Positions 50,540 to 62,500 of a DNA stretch of 64,000 nucleotides are shown one piece after another. A model generated the notes under the pieces. The model ran no database searches and was not told the DNA's origin. It was given only the letters and a program-made list of their open reading frames with translations. A program made the translations under genes and the position numbers. The DNA is from Ditylenchus dipsaci (lineage: Eukaryota; Nematoda; Chromadorea; Rhabditida; Anguinidae), in contig SADC01001344.1 of assembly GCA_004194705.1 (NCBI GenBank), positions 62,001 through 126,000 of the forward strand. The letters are read 5' to 3'. Every line of letters begins with the position of its first letter. Position 1 is the stretch's first letter.

Positions 50540-52060
50540 CTAGGCTTTAGGCAGAGTAGGTCGGAGAAAAGTCAGTTGTTTAAGAACAATTGTACTCGTC
50601 CATTCTTTTGCCTCCTTTTTTGTTCGGCTTACACAATAGATTTGAAGAAAAGCAGGTTTTTCATGAACTAATAGTTTATTTATTAAAAAATAAATGTGTG
50701 GTGAATGGAATTAAAAATTATATTATTTGTTCATGGCTGTAGACATTTCGGCTCAGTTTTTTGTCCACCTCTAAAGTTTTATTAAATTGACTTTGTTGAG
50801 ACAAAAACTATGAAAAAAGATGGAAAATCATACCATGCAGTCCAGTTTGTACCAAGTTGCATTGCTTGTCATTTGTTCGTTATAATCTCTATTAATTTCT
50901 TGCCAAAAAGTAAAAATATGAACCCAAAATAACTTTTGTTTTTAATTTTTTCCAATATTGGATTTCATTGTGGTTCATAGTGAATTTATTTGTCGATTCT
51001 ATGCATTCTAAAAAGGCTTATTTCGTTACTTTTGAAAAAAGAAAATAGTGTGAATTTTACAACATGAACGTTAAGCGAAGCTAGCAGATGTTATCATTTT
51101 TGAATTGATACCATTAAAACTTTTAACATTTTTCGCCGATTTTATGGAAATTAGAAAAGCAGCATGGTCCACTGCGAATCGAATTTTTCGTAGTTTTTTA
51201 GTGGTTTAGCTGCTTAGTAAATCTATCACATCTTTTTTATTTACTTTTTACTTTTCAATGTTGTATCAAGTATAAATCAACTTCGCAGTGTTTGCGAAAT
51301 TATTTGTTGCATTCACTTATTGTGACCGACTTTTTAGGAATAAAAAAGAAGAGTGGTTTTTTGATGTTATTGGCTAAAGGGAACTTTTTTGGTGAGAAAG
51401 ATGAGAGCACAAAGGGTGGACATCAAAAGGGGGCTTGTGTTACAGCCTGACACACTCACAGGTGTTTGCTGACTGCAGCTTGTTTGGAGGCAAAAGTACA
51501 CTTTGCTGATGAATTTTTTTTGACAGCTAGCTTCATTTGGTGGTAGTGTCACTGAAAATAGCTATATGAAAATATGTTATAACCAAAAGTAAATTTTAAA
51601 GTCTCGTCTCTTTTTGTAGCGATCACTTTTTGTAGCGCAGTTAAAGAGCTACAAAACTATTTAACAGAATAATTTTCGAGTGAAAGAGTGTTGAGATATG
51701 GTCTTCAAAAAATGACTAAAATTATGGGTTTCTTCATTTTTTTGAACTTTGCTCATCTTTTTTAAAATCATGTCTTGACAATCTTAAATTCAAAAAAATC
51801 TGTAAACTAAACTCTGTAACCCTTGAACTGCGCTACATCATAGTGCGCAAATGTTATTATAATAAAACATGACCTTAATGAAGCTATCCACTTGTTAAAA
51901 AATAATGGTATTATTTGAATTATTCTTTTCATGATTAAAAATACATTTTCTTGAGAAATGACTGCAAACATAAGTGATCCAAATTTATTTAAAAAATTTA
52001 ACTTAAAACATTGATTTAACAAGTTTTTCTGCAAAATTATAAAAAAGGACTTTTAAACAT
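50540..52060. other. Gene-free stretch
   Basis: The 51600-51850 part shares GAGCTACAAAAC and TTGAGATATGGTCTT with the interior of the 55043-55834 palindrome, so it is repeat-derived. No gene. Confidence 0.5.
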
Positions 52061-52063
52061 TTA

Positions 52064-52224
52064 CCGTATTTTCTCTATTAAGGAACCCCTCTCTAATAAT
52101 GAACCCCCCCCCCTCATATGCTTGACTAGGATTTTAGAGTTAAGGCCATTTTTGATTGACAATTTTGAGATTTTTCGGGGGTTGAAAAATAATGAACCCG
52201 GGTGCCTTAATAGAAAAAATACGG
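52064..52224. mobile_element. 161-bp CCGTATTTTCTC-ended MITE
   Basis: The ends CCGTATTTTCTCTATTAAGG and CCTTAATAGAAAAAATACGG are flanked by TA at 52062-52063 and 52225-52226. It has an internal C9 run. Confidence 0.8.
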
Positions 52225-52975
52225 TAAGTTGTGCAAAACTGTTTTTTTGTTTGTAACAATAATAGCTGATATTGAAATAATTTTTGCCGACAAATTATGT
52301 ACATAATGCCTATTCAAATCGAATTGGCGTAATGATATTGAGCTTTCTACTTTTCTATTTGCATCAAAGTATCTAGTAGCTAGGGATATGCTCTTTGTTT
52401 CTCTGTGTTTGTGTAGTCTTTTTTACTGCTTTACAATTTTTCTAGTCTGGACTAAGCAAACACCATTTTACTTCCTGAGTTTTTGTGCTTGGTCATTTTG
52501 TTTATGCAATGTCTAAACTACTTTTTGATTTTTTCAACATTTTTGACCAAAAGTTTAATAGCAAGCAATTCAAATGTTTTTATTGGATGATTTAACGATA
52601 GTTTTGCTGCTTCAATCATTGTCACCTTTACGATGCAATAAATAACATTTTTTGGTTTAAAATTCTTTTTTCTTTTAGGTCTTCTTCGCTCTGCTCCTTG
52701 GCTTGTGGTTGATGGATTAGCGCTCTTGCAAGTGCGTCTCTTTTGGTTCTAAGAGGTTGGCTTAATTTTATTTTTTGTTTCATCGAAAAGTATTTTTTAA
52801 ACCAAATAGTTATTAAGATAAAATTAAGCAGAAATTTTTTAGGACAGGGGGTTGTAATGCCGCTTTTGACTTTTACACTGTTTTTAATTTACTACATTTT
52901 TCAAAATTATCCAGAGGAAAGACAGCTTAAATCCAGTTAGCTTACCTGGCTAACTCCATGAAAATGGGTCTAAAT

Positions 52976-53816
52976 CAGGGCTCTCATCTCAAAATTTAAA
53001 AAATAAGTACATTTTTGAAGAAAATAAGATTTTGAACCAAAAAATAAATACATTTTCCAAAACACGTTAAAATCGGCTCAAACATTTTATTCTACAACAA
53101 AAAATAACATTTTCAAGCAAACAAAACCAAACGAAAGTACGCAACTTCACGAATTTTGACAATACGGCATAGACATTCATTAGAGCGACGTCTGGCAGGC
53201 TTCCTTCACTGTCGCTTGATTATGTAGAACTCACATCGATATTTAAAAAGACTGAATTGAAAAAGGGACCTTATAGGATATAGGGCAGGAGTACACTATT
53301 TGGGGCGGCCCAAATACCCAACACTATTTGGGCTAGTGCGTTTTTTCAAGGTCTAAGTATTTTTCAAGCCGTTTAAACGATGAAAACGGCCCAAAAAAGT
53401 GTGGAAGGACATTTTTCGAAAAAAATAAGTTTTTTTTTCGACTACCTTGGTCCTCCTGTGGTTTTTGGTCTATTTTTGCCTCGATACCTCTATGGTTCAG
53501 TCAAAGTGAACCCTCGATTCAGTGTCACCGGTGACGTTAAATCGAGAGTTCTATACCGAACTCTATACCAGACTCTGTACAAAAAAATATTGCCCACTTA
53601 AAAAATTTTTAACGAAGAACTGCGCCGCAGGCGAAAATTTTGAACAATTTGAATGTTTTCTTACATATTTTGGAGCCAAATCAATAAATAAGTACGAAAT
53701 AAGTACACAAGGCGAAAATAAGTACAAATCTTATAAACAAGTACATTCGAATTTCGTAAAATTTGAAGTCTCTAAATAAGTACAAATCTTATAAATAAGT
53801 ACAGATGAGAGCCCTG
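52976..53816. mobile_element. 841-bp non-autonomous hAT element
   Basis: The ends CAGGGCTCTCATC and GATGAGAGCCCTG are perfect inverses. GTCTAAAT is duplicated at 52968-52975 and 53817-53824. AATAAGTAC words recur in the right arm. A pogo-like remnant (CCTCGATTCAGTGTCACC) lies inside. No transposase. Confidence 0.88.
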
Positions 53817-53829
53817 GTCTAAATGCTCC

Positions 53830-55040
53830 TTTTTTTTTAAATTTTAGCAAACTATTTTAGAGCAAATTGACTTTTTTACTTTTGCTGTTATTAACAAAAA
53901 TTTAATGAAAAATAAGCTTTTAAGTAATAACTAATAATTTTTGTTTATTACCTATTCTTAAATAAACACTCATTATGTTTTAGAGTTTTTTTTTCAAAAA
54001 AAAAGATTTCAAAGCACGAAAAAAGCTTTTGACCAACATTTATTGGTTCCAAAATATTTAAAAAAGCCATTTTTGGATAATTGAATAAGAGCTGCTTTCT
54101 TTTCAAAATCAAAAAGGAACATTTTTGGTTAAAAATATTGCAGCAGCATTTTCAACGCTTTTTTGGGTCATTGCTTGCTGTCCTTGGCAGCTGTGGTGTT
54201 ACTTGTCCTAGTGCCATGCCATTATTTAAATAGGGCGGACATATTTTGGTTTGGGAAATGCTTCTTCTTTTTCTTGGGCTACTAAAGTTGCTTATTTAGA
54301 TAATTGTTTTAGATTTCGCCTTTTGCCTGAGAACAAGAAGACTTTCGCACGTTGGCTCAGTTCTGGAATAATCGTCTATGCAAATATTCCACTACTTTCA
54401 TCGATTCCTAAATTAATTATTCTACGAAAATACTGTTTCCTGTAGCAGTATTTTAAATTTTGCTGATACACAATTATTTTTAATGTCGTCTTTTTTGAAG
54501 AAGCGGGTCAGAAGCTTGCTAAGGTAGGAATTTTCGAAAAGAGGAATTCCAAAAAAATTCAGTTTTAAAAATTCACTTAAAATTACATTCTTGTAAACAG
54601 CTTTCAATTAAAAAAAAATTAAAATCTAAAAAAAAATTGTCGTTCTGCTGTTCGTTTATAATTTGGATACAAAGAAAGAAAAAGTTAATTTAATTTAAGT
54701 TATTTGCTTTTTATCACTTAAATGACGGACGATTTATTACAGCCCAGATATTTTATTTTTTGCTTAACGTGTGGAACTTTTTTTGTAAAGTTCGTTTATA
54801 ACACCTATAACTGTCTATTGTAACGCTTGTATTTAATTGAAATGTATTTAATTGGAAGAAATACTTTTTTTATGATGGTGTATCATCGATTTTTTATATC
54901 CCATCAGCATATATTCTTATCTAACATATTTAAGAAATTAATTTAATTTTCATGGGAAAAACTTTTGTTCTTTTTGCTTGAAGGCATATTTTTTACTTTT
55001 TTTTCGTTCTAAACATTAGTTTTGACAATAAATAATGTTA
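53830..55040. other. Gene-free stretch, possible exon not confirmed
   Basis: A frame around 54250-54445 (RLLPENKKTFARWLSSG) looks protein-like and could be an upstream exon of the phosphatase gene, but no ATG or clear splice pair supports it. Confidence 0.3.
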
Positions 55041-55042
55041 TA

Positions 55043-55834
55043 ACTGGTGTCCAAAAAGTTCGGAGCGGACTTTTAAGCTTAATTTTTGAAATGAAAATTA
55101 TGCAATAAAAAAATTCCAAATATACAGTTTTGTTGCCCTGAGTCTCCTCTTTCCAATGGCATGTTTAACTTAGCTTGATTATTCTGGATAACTCACCATT
55201 TGGGTCCAAACACTTGTCTGGTCATTTTGAGAAGGTTACCCGCGTTTTCATCACTTTAACTGGTCAAATGTTTTATTGAATTTTGAGCGTCACGACAAAA
55301 TTTTATCACCATGTTGTAGCGCAGCTCAAGAGCTACAAAACCCATATTACAGAATGATTTTTGAAAATCTAAGTATTGAGATATGGCCTTTTGGAAAAAA
55401 TCATTTTCTTGAAAAAATGACGAAAACGCAAGTTTTTGCCAATTTTTCTGATTTTGGTCATTTTTTCAAGAAATTGATTTTTTCCAAAAGGCCATATCTC
55501 AATACTTAGATTTTCAAAAATCATTCTGTAATATGGGTTTTGTAGCTCTTGAGCTGCGCTACAACATGGTGATAAAATTTTGTCGTGACGCTCAAAATTC
55601 AATAAAACATTTGACCAGTTAAAGTGATGAAAACGCGGGTAACCTTCTCAAAATGACCAGACAAGTGTTTGGACCCAAATGGTGAGTTATCCAGAATAAT
55701 CAGCTAAGTTAAATATGCCATTGGAAAGAGGAGACACAGGGCAACAAAACTGTATATTTGGAATTTTTTTATTGCATAATTTTCATTTCAAAAATTAAGC
55801 TTAAAAGTCCGCTCCGAACTTTTTGGACACCAGT
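55043..55834. mobile_element. 792-bp Tc1/mariner-type palindrome
   Basis: The ends ACTGGTGTCCAAAAAGTTCG and its inverse are flanked by TA at 55041-55042 and 55835-55836. The arms are almost identical across the whole length, so the same open frame appears on both strands (starts RHDKILSPCC). Confidence 0.85.
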
Positions 55835-56309
55835 TAAATAATGTTATTAAATGTCAAAAATTTTAGAGTATCCTAAATGGTATCCTAAAACTAGCTAAAA
55901 GTCAAAACATATTTATTATGACCCCAAACAACATGATTTTAGTGTCTTTTGCATTTCAATTGGTCTAGAAGTATGCTTAGCTTGGGTCCAGTCGAGAATT
56001 TTTTTTCAAGAATTGGTATGAAGGGTATATTGCTTCTTTATATCATTTTTTTGTTCACGTTTTAAGCTTTCAATATTATAGGCCATCATGGAAAAAAATA
56101 TTTTTGTAAATTAGATACAAATGTGGTCATATGTGTTATCAACACACATTGCAAAAAATCACAAAAGTTAATCGCAAAAGTCGAAATTTTGGCTGTTAGG
56201 AATGTTAAAATAGTGTTTAAATATTTTTTGACGTATGAAACCTAGCTTATCTCTAAAATCACAAGTTTAGCAAAACAATTAGTTTATTAAGGATTTTAAA
56301 CAATTTTAG

Positions 56310-56524
56310 AACAACTTTTTCTGCTCCAAGTACTGATTCTTGTCTAGACGATGTGCTAGATGACAAATACTCACCAGAGGATGAGAATCGAGCGGGAATA
56401 GCACCATCTGCTTCTAGCGAAGATTTTTCTCCAGTAGCTTCCACTATCTATGAAAGAATTTTGAACGGCAAAAATGGTAGGAGGGTGGAAGTACCCGAAG
56501 TGTATGCAGGTAAAACAGGACTAG
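56310..56524 (+). CDS. PP2C-like exon A
   Basis: Acceptor caattttag, donor CTAG|GTAAGC. It encodes [18 protein letters not shown] and an acidic/Ser-rich region ending [11 protein letters not shown]. The phase joins exon B through an Asp codon. It is the earliest exon that can be linked. Confidence 0.85.
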
Positions 56525-59500
56525 GTAAGCAAAAAATTTTATGAATTTAAAAAACTATCTATGAAAATAACTTTAGACTTGCCAGTGATCCACTTAGCCA
56601 GACTATCTTCAGATATTCGCTCATGCTATACTGGACCAGATGGAGGACTCACTAAGGTGTGAACTTAAATTTTGTGACTTAAAAAGATCTTTACGAAAGC
56701 TTTGAAGTACTAGTAACAGCGGAACCCCCTCTTATTTTCTTTGTTCAACTCTATTTCCCGAATCCGTAATCAATTGTTTGCGGCCTACCTTCAAAGTTTG
56801 GAAAAATTGGTTTTTAGCTAAGAATTTTTCGTTTTGGAAAAAAAGAACTTTTGTGTAAATTGTCGATTTTTTTCTCAAAAACGTAAAGTTATCTGCAATT
56901 ACGATCTGTGAAAAGCAAACTTACTCAGAATTGTCTTCTCTTTCAAATGACGCCAGAACTAAAATTTTGAAAAATTGAGGTAACATAAGTGGGCCCAAAA
57001 TTACAGAAAACGGTTTTTAAGTAAACGCAAAAAAGCAGATCTTAAAGTACTGAGATTAAGCTGAGCTTATTCGGAAGTAACCATTGAGAGTAAAAGTTGA
57101 GAGTAAAAAAAGATGAAATTAAAACTATGGCTGAAAACACGCACCAAAATACTGATTTCCTGCAGTAAAATATTGATTTACCGCAGTAAATACATAAGTA
57201 AGAGTATTTCTCAGTGTTTTCCAAATTATGAAATTCATTTTTTTGGATCAACATGTAGCCCTAAATCTCTAGTTTCTAATCAGCTATCAATTGGCTCAAT
57301 GTGATATGTGAAAGTGAGAGCACTAATGGTTGTGAAGAGAGTCAGTAATTTCATAAAAATGCATTTTCCTCAATTTTTTTCAAACAGAGAGCTGATATCT
57401 GCCAGTTGATAGCTCATTAGAAACTAGAGATTCAGGGCTAAATGTTGATTCGAAAAAATTAATTTTAAAATTTAGAAAACACTGAGAAATACTCTTGTTC
57501 ATGTATTCACTGCGGGAAATCAGTATTTTGGTGCGTGAAATCAATTTTAGCCTTAAAACTATTAGAGTGTGGGTCAATGGAGGAATACTTGACATTTTTT
57601 CAATTTAATATTTTTTAGGTCCAGCAAATGCGTCAACAACCCATCATAAAAATGGTAAAACTGTGTAACTCACTTTTTGTCATATTTGCTCATCAAATAA
57701 ATTTCCAGGCGAATCTTGACGACGAACTTAGTCTATCCATGGAAGAAGAAAACGACGAAGAAGAACAAGATCTGGATTTAGAAAATCACCTGAACGAAGA
57801 ATTCCTCTCGACCATGACTTATCAACTAAAATGACAATGAAATCTAACAAAACTACGCCTACTGCTCTTAATGGCCATGCTTCACATAATTTTCAACTTA
57901 ACGGAAATGAATCTACTTCGCTGGCAATGACCAACTCTTGCTCTCTGGAGGCTCTTGGCTTTACTCAAACTGATTTGTTGCCTGGGACTAGCACAAGTAG
58001 AGATTTTTTATTCGCTAAAAAGCATGTAAACAATTTTTTAGACAATTTTAACTGGAAATCTTGGGATGAAGAAAAGGCTTATGGACTATCGACTTCGTTG
58101 TATGAAAAGCATCCCGTCACAGGCACTAACGCAGGGACTCCTATAGCTGATGTCTTTGGAATAATAGCACGTGATAACAATTGCATATTGGCTTTGGCAG
58201 ATGGTGTTAATTGGGGTGAAGGTGCAAGATTGGCAGCTAGATGTGCTATCCGAGGTGCTATTGATCACTTGAATTCGGCTGTGGAAAAGAATAATTTTGA
58301 GAATACTACGGTAGGGTATATTGTTTCAAGGAGTTTATAGTTGTGTTTTCCAGCTCGGGTAATTTCGGTGTTTAAATCCTGCTCTTTCTGCTCCTATCCG
58401 GAATTTGGGGATAGGGTTTGAAAATTTCCAGTCCTAGCGAAATTCAACTGTATGACTCCAAAATTTTGAGTTCTATTTGAATTTGGGTACTTAAACAAAC
58501 CAGAGTAACAAGTGTTTACAAAATCATTTTTGTCCAGGATGTGTTCCACTCACTTCTCGGTGCTTTTCACGCAGCTCATGCCTTGATTTTACAAGAAGGG
58601 GGCGCTCTAACCACACTTTGTGTAGCTCTGGTAGCTCCTGTTAGGAATTCAGAGAGCAGCGTACTATGTGTTTGCAATGTGGGTGATTCTCTGTGCTTTG
58701 TCTTCAACCCGTTGTATGGTGTTAGGGAGGTAGGCCTTTTTCTGGTTAAACTAGGACTGCAAAATGTATTTTATATTTGTTCTCCAGGTGACATTAGCTT
58801 CCCATGACATTGGTCTGAATCGAGATATGCGCGACGCCGGCGGAGCAGTATGTTTCTATATTCAAATTCTGAATTAATTTTGAAACAGTGAAGTTGAAGA
58901 TAAAAGCACGGATTTTCAAAACGCCCAGAATGTTTCTTTTAGCTTTTGGCAGAAAGTTTTGGGCAAGATTAAAAACTAACAAAAAAATTTCACTGATTTC
59001 GAACGTTCACAACTGTTTTTCTTAAAGGGGGGGGGTAAAAGCCATTTAGGTTTGAAAAAGTGGCTTCCGTGGCGCAGTGCGTAAGTGCTCGCGTTTTTCG
59101 GCCCAAAGTGGTGTTTTTTTAATGTTGCAGGTTCAATCCCACGTAGTGGCACATTATTTTTTTTGGCTTTTTTGGCCAGTTTAGAGGTAATTTGGGTCGC
59201 TGATCCCGATTCTGGCGTCAAAAAAGTCTAATTACCTTTAAACTGCCCGAAAAAAGCCAAAAAAATAGTGTGCCCCTACGCAGTGCTGGCATTTCGAAAT
59301 TTCCGGCTCCGGATCTGGCTCCCGGCTCCGTTGGGGCAAATTTCTCGCTCCGGATCTGGCTCCCAGCTCCGGGAGGCAAAATTTCCGGCTCCGGATCTAG
59401 CTCCCGGCTCCGGGAGGTAAAATTTTCCTCTCCGGATCTGGCTCCCGGCTCTGGGAGGCAAAATTTTCCGCTCCGGATCTGGCTTCGACTCGGAGCCGGA

Positions 59501-62500
59501 GCCGGAGCGGAGCCGGATCCAGAGCGGGAGCAGAGCGGCTCTGGCTCCGGTGCAAGAAAGTGTCAACAAAATATCTGATAGAATGAGCCATATAAACAAA
59601 AATATGACAACAAGTACAGTACAGGAACACAGTGATAACGAATAAATTGGGTACGTTCTCTATTTATTGCACGATAACAAACACACAAACCCTCACAAAT
59701 CAATTAAATCTCCGGCCAGGGTCAGCAGCACTTTCTCTCGAATGTAGCTCTCTGAAGTAGATCCTTTATGCCCGCTAGAGTGTAGGGTGACTTGACTGAA
59801 AACGCGTTCCACACATGCCGAGGTAGCAGGGACACCGAGAATTGATTTGGCCAAATGCGATGATGATGAGCTAAATATAGAAAGTAGAGGGTTGAAAATG
59901 ATGGAAGGATGATTGGCGAGAACTAAATAGCAAAAGTAGCATGAGGATTTCAACATTTACTCGGGTTTAATTTTATGGACATTCCATAAGCGAAGATTTT
60001 TCGTCACAATACGAATTTCTATTTAAAAGTACATTTTATATCCAAACTTTTCGGGCAACTAAATTAACGAAAAACTGGCTCCAAAATGGCTCCGGGAATT
60101 CAAATTTCCCGCTCCGGATCTGGCTCCCGGCTTCGTCGGGGCAAATTTTTCGCTCCGGATCTGGCTCCCGGCTCCCATCATTTAAATTTTCCGCTCCGGA
60201 TCTGGCTCCCGGCTCCGGGAGGCGAAATTTTTCGCTCCGGATCTGGCTCCGGCTCGGAGCCGGAGCCGGAGCGGAGCCAGAGCGGAGCCGGAGCGGAGCG
60301 GATTGCCAGCACTGCCCCTACGTGGGTTTGAACCTGCAACACTGAAAAAACACCATTTTGGGCCAGAAAACGCGAGCAATTACGCACTGCGCCATGGAAG
60401 CCACTTTTTCAAACCTAAATGGCTTTTCAAACCTAAATGGCTTCAAAAATTTGCCCCAGCTTTGTACAGCAGATCTAGGGCTATATTTTGGTATATGACT
60501 CATCCTCTGAAATGCAAACCTCCACATTGTCATCACACAAAAAGGAAGTTTCATGTACCTTTTTGCACTTACGTCTGGCCTGTACTGAAATTTTCGAAGA
60601 GAAAATTATAAATCTGATATTTATGACCTTGACCCACTTTTTGATTTTATGTCGAATGAGCTAAAAATAAAAAATTTCGAAAAATTGAAAAATCGAAACT
60701 GTCGGGAGGTGCGGTTGAACTCGTGACTTCAAGAAAAAAGCCCTATTTGCTATGTAAAGTGGTGTGACGGAAAGCTCTACCTACTGCGCCATGCAAACAC
60801 GTCTGAAAAGCGGCTGGAAACATTTTCGGGCGTTTTGAAAAGCAGTGAAGTGTAGAGACATTACATTTATACTGAACTGCTTAGCAACACAGATAAACAT
60901 AAATTAGGACAGAATCAAGTTTAGCATAAAAGTTGAGACTTCATAATTTAACTTAACTGAAGAGACAATACAGTTTACAGTTAAACATAAATTCAGAAAA
61001 AAACACTGAAACAAAGTGTAAAAACTTAAGTCAAAACTGAAACATAAGTCAAAATAACTCACCGTATTCTCTCTAATAGAACCACACCCCCTAATTCAAA
61101 ATCGTGTTTGTAGCATTGCGTTTTTGACCCACTTTTTGAAAACTTCGTTTTTCTCACCTCTCAACCTGTAGCCAGTGAGATGAGCTACAAATTGAAAGTA
61201 ACTTGTATGAGAGTAATCTTCAAAAAGTTTGTCAAAAACACATGGCCGAAAAGACGATTTTGAATTAGGGGGTGTGGTTCTATTAGAGAGAAAACGGTAC
61301 TAGAAAAAGAAGACCCACACAGTTCTCATGAAGTCAGTTAACTTGCCAAAAAAGGACAAAGCTTTTTTCTGCTACTGCAAATAGACTTTTTTTGCTGCAA
61401 ATCGGCTTTTTTGCTACAAAAAATATTTTTTGCAGCTTAGAAGTCTTTTTTGAAGCAAAAAAAGCTTTGTCCAGCTAACTTTCTAGCATACAACAACCCC
61501 ATTTTGAAAAAAAACCCCAGGTCTCTCGAGTTGAAACTTCGTTTGCTTCCTAATCATGTGATTTATTTTTAGCTTGGCCCAGTAGACGGTAGAAATCCTC
61601 AGCTTCATAATCTTACTTGTTCTATGACTTTTGTTGAAGAAGGTTTGAAATTTTTACTTTTGGCTATGTATCTTTGCAATTTTAATAATTCTTACAGGAG
61701 ATCTCGTTTTTATCACCTCAGATGGAGTATCCGACAATTTTGACCCAGTGGTTGGCAAGTTCTGTGTTATTAAAAGGCTGGATACAGAGAAAGAAAACTT
61801 CCGTGTACCGCTAGATCACAAGACTTCTTCGCAGCCAAGAATGTAAGTTTCGTTACAGTTTAGCGGTCTTATTACGAGCAATAAGTTCATAATTTTTGAT
61901 GGAAGCCTGGTGTCGGGTGCTTGAGATGCCATAGCTCTGCGATTTTTTAGTAATCTTGTCTGTTTTCATAGTTCTTTTCCCCGAAAAAACATAAATTTAC
62001 AACAGTTGGACAGAAAAAATAAAGAAGGTTCGAGGTGCTTTTAACCTTAAATTTAAACATCTTTTTTTCTAACTCCATAGAACTAAGCTATTAACTATTT
62101 AAGTAAAGCTGCATGAAACGGTAATCTAAATGCAAAATTCTTTCTATTTATATCCCTACCACGGAATCTCACAATTTTTAAAATGAGTTTTGTCACAAAT
62201 TTTAATTTTGTATGAAGTCAGCTAGCTTTTTTATTTTTTATTACACCTGATACCCCAAACGAAATCTGAGGATATCCTCTTTCAGAATATACAGACCAGG
62301 TAGCTACCTGAAAGTGACAAAGTAAATCTATTTTAAAATTTAAAATTTGATTAAAAATTTTTTCTATTTTAAAAAGATCAAAGAGAAACAGGTAATCAAT
62401 GATCAAACTTTATTTCACGGTCAAGTCGAATTGGCTGGGAGAGTAAACCAACTAGAACTTCTATAAAGACTGCCTATGAAATCATTAACAAGTTTTAAGA

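Larger units (their letters stand above)
59041..60423. mobile_element. Element with inverted tRNA-like ends (copy 2), split by a hAT element
   Basis: Outer ends GCCATTTAGGTTTGAAAAAG and its inverse. Each arm has an A-box-like TGGCGCAGTGCGTAA and a B-box-like GGTTCAATCCC (right arm GGTTCAAACCC). Without the hAT insertion it is about 341 bp. It lies in the phosphatase intron F-G. Confidence 0.8.

Noticed and set aside
54251..54445. A possible myristoylated N-terminal exon (MGNASS)
   Set aside because: The first codon is TTG, not ATG, and no splice pair links it to the phosphatase exons.
55276..55602. The same 77-codon frame on both strands
   Set aside because: It is the unavoidable mirror of a near-perfect palindrome, not a duplicated gene.
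59062..59150. A functional tRNA gene
   Set aside because: A-box and B-box words are present but no acceptor stem pairs and the anticodon arm is not formed.
59270..60387. Gly/Ser/Pro/Arg-rich open frames on both strands
   Set aside because: They follow the GC-rich CTCCGGATCTGGCTCC minisatellite of the hAT element.
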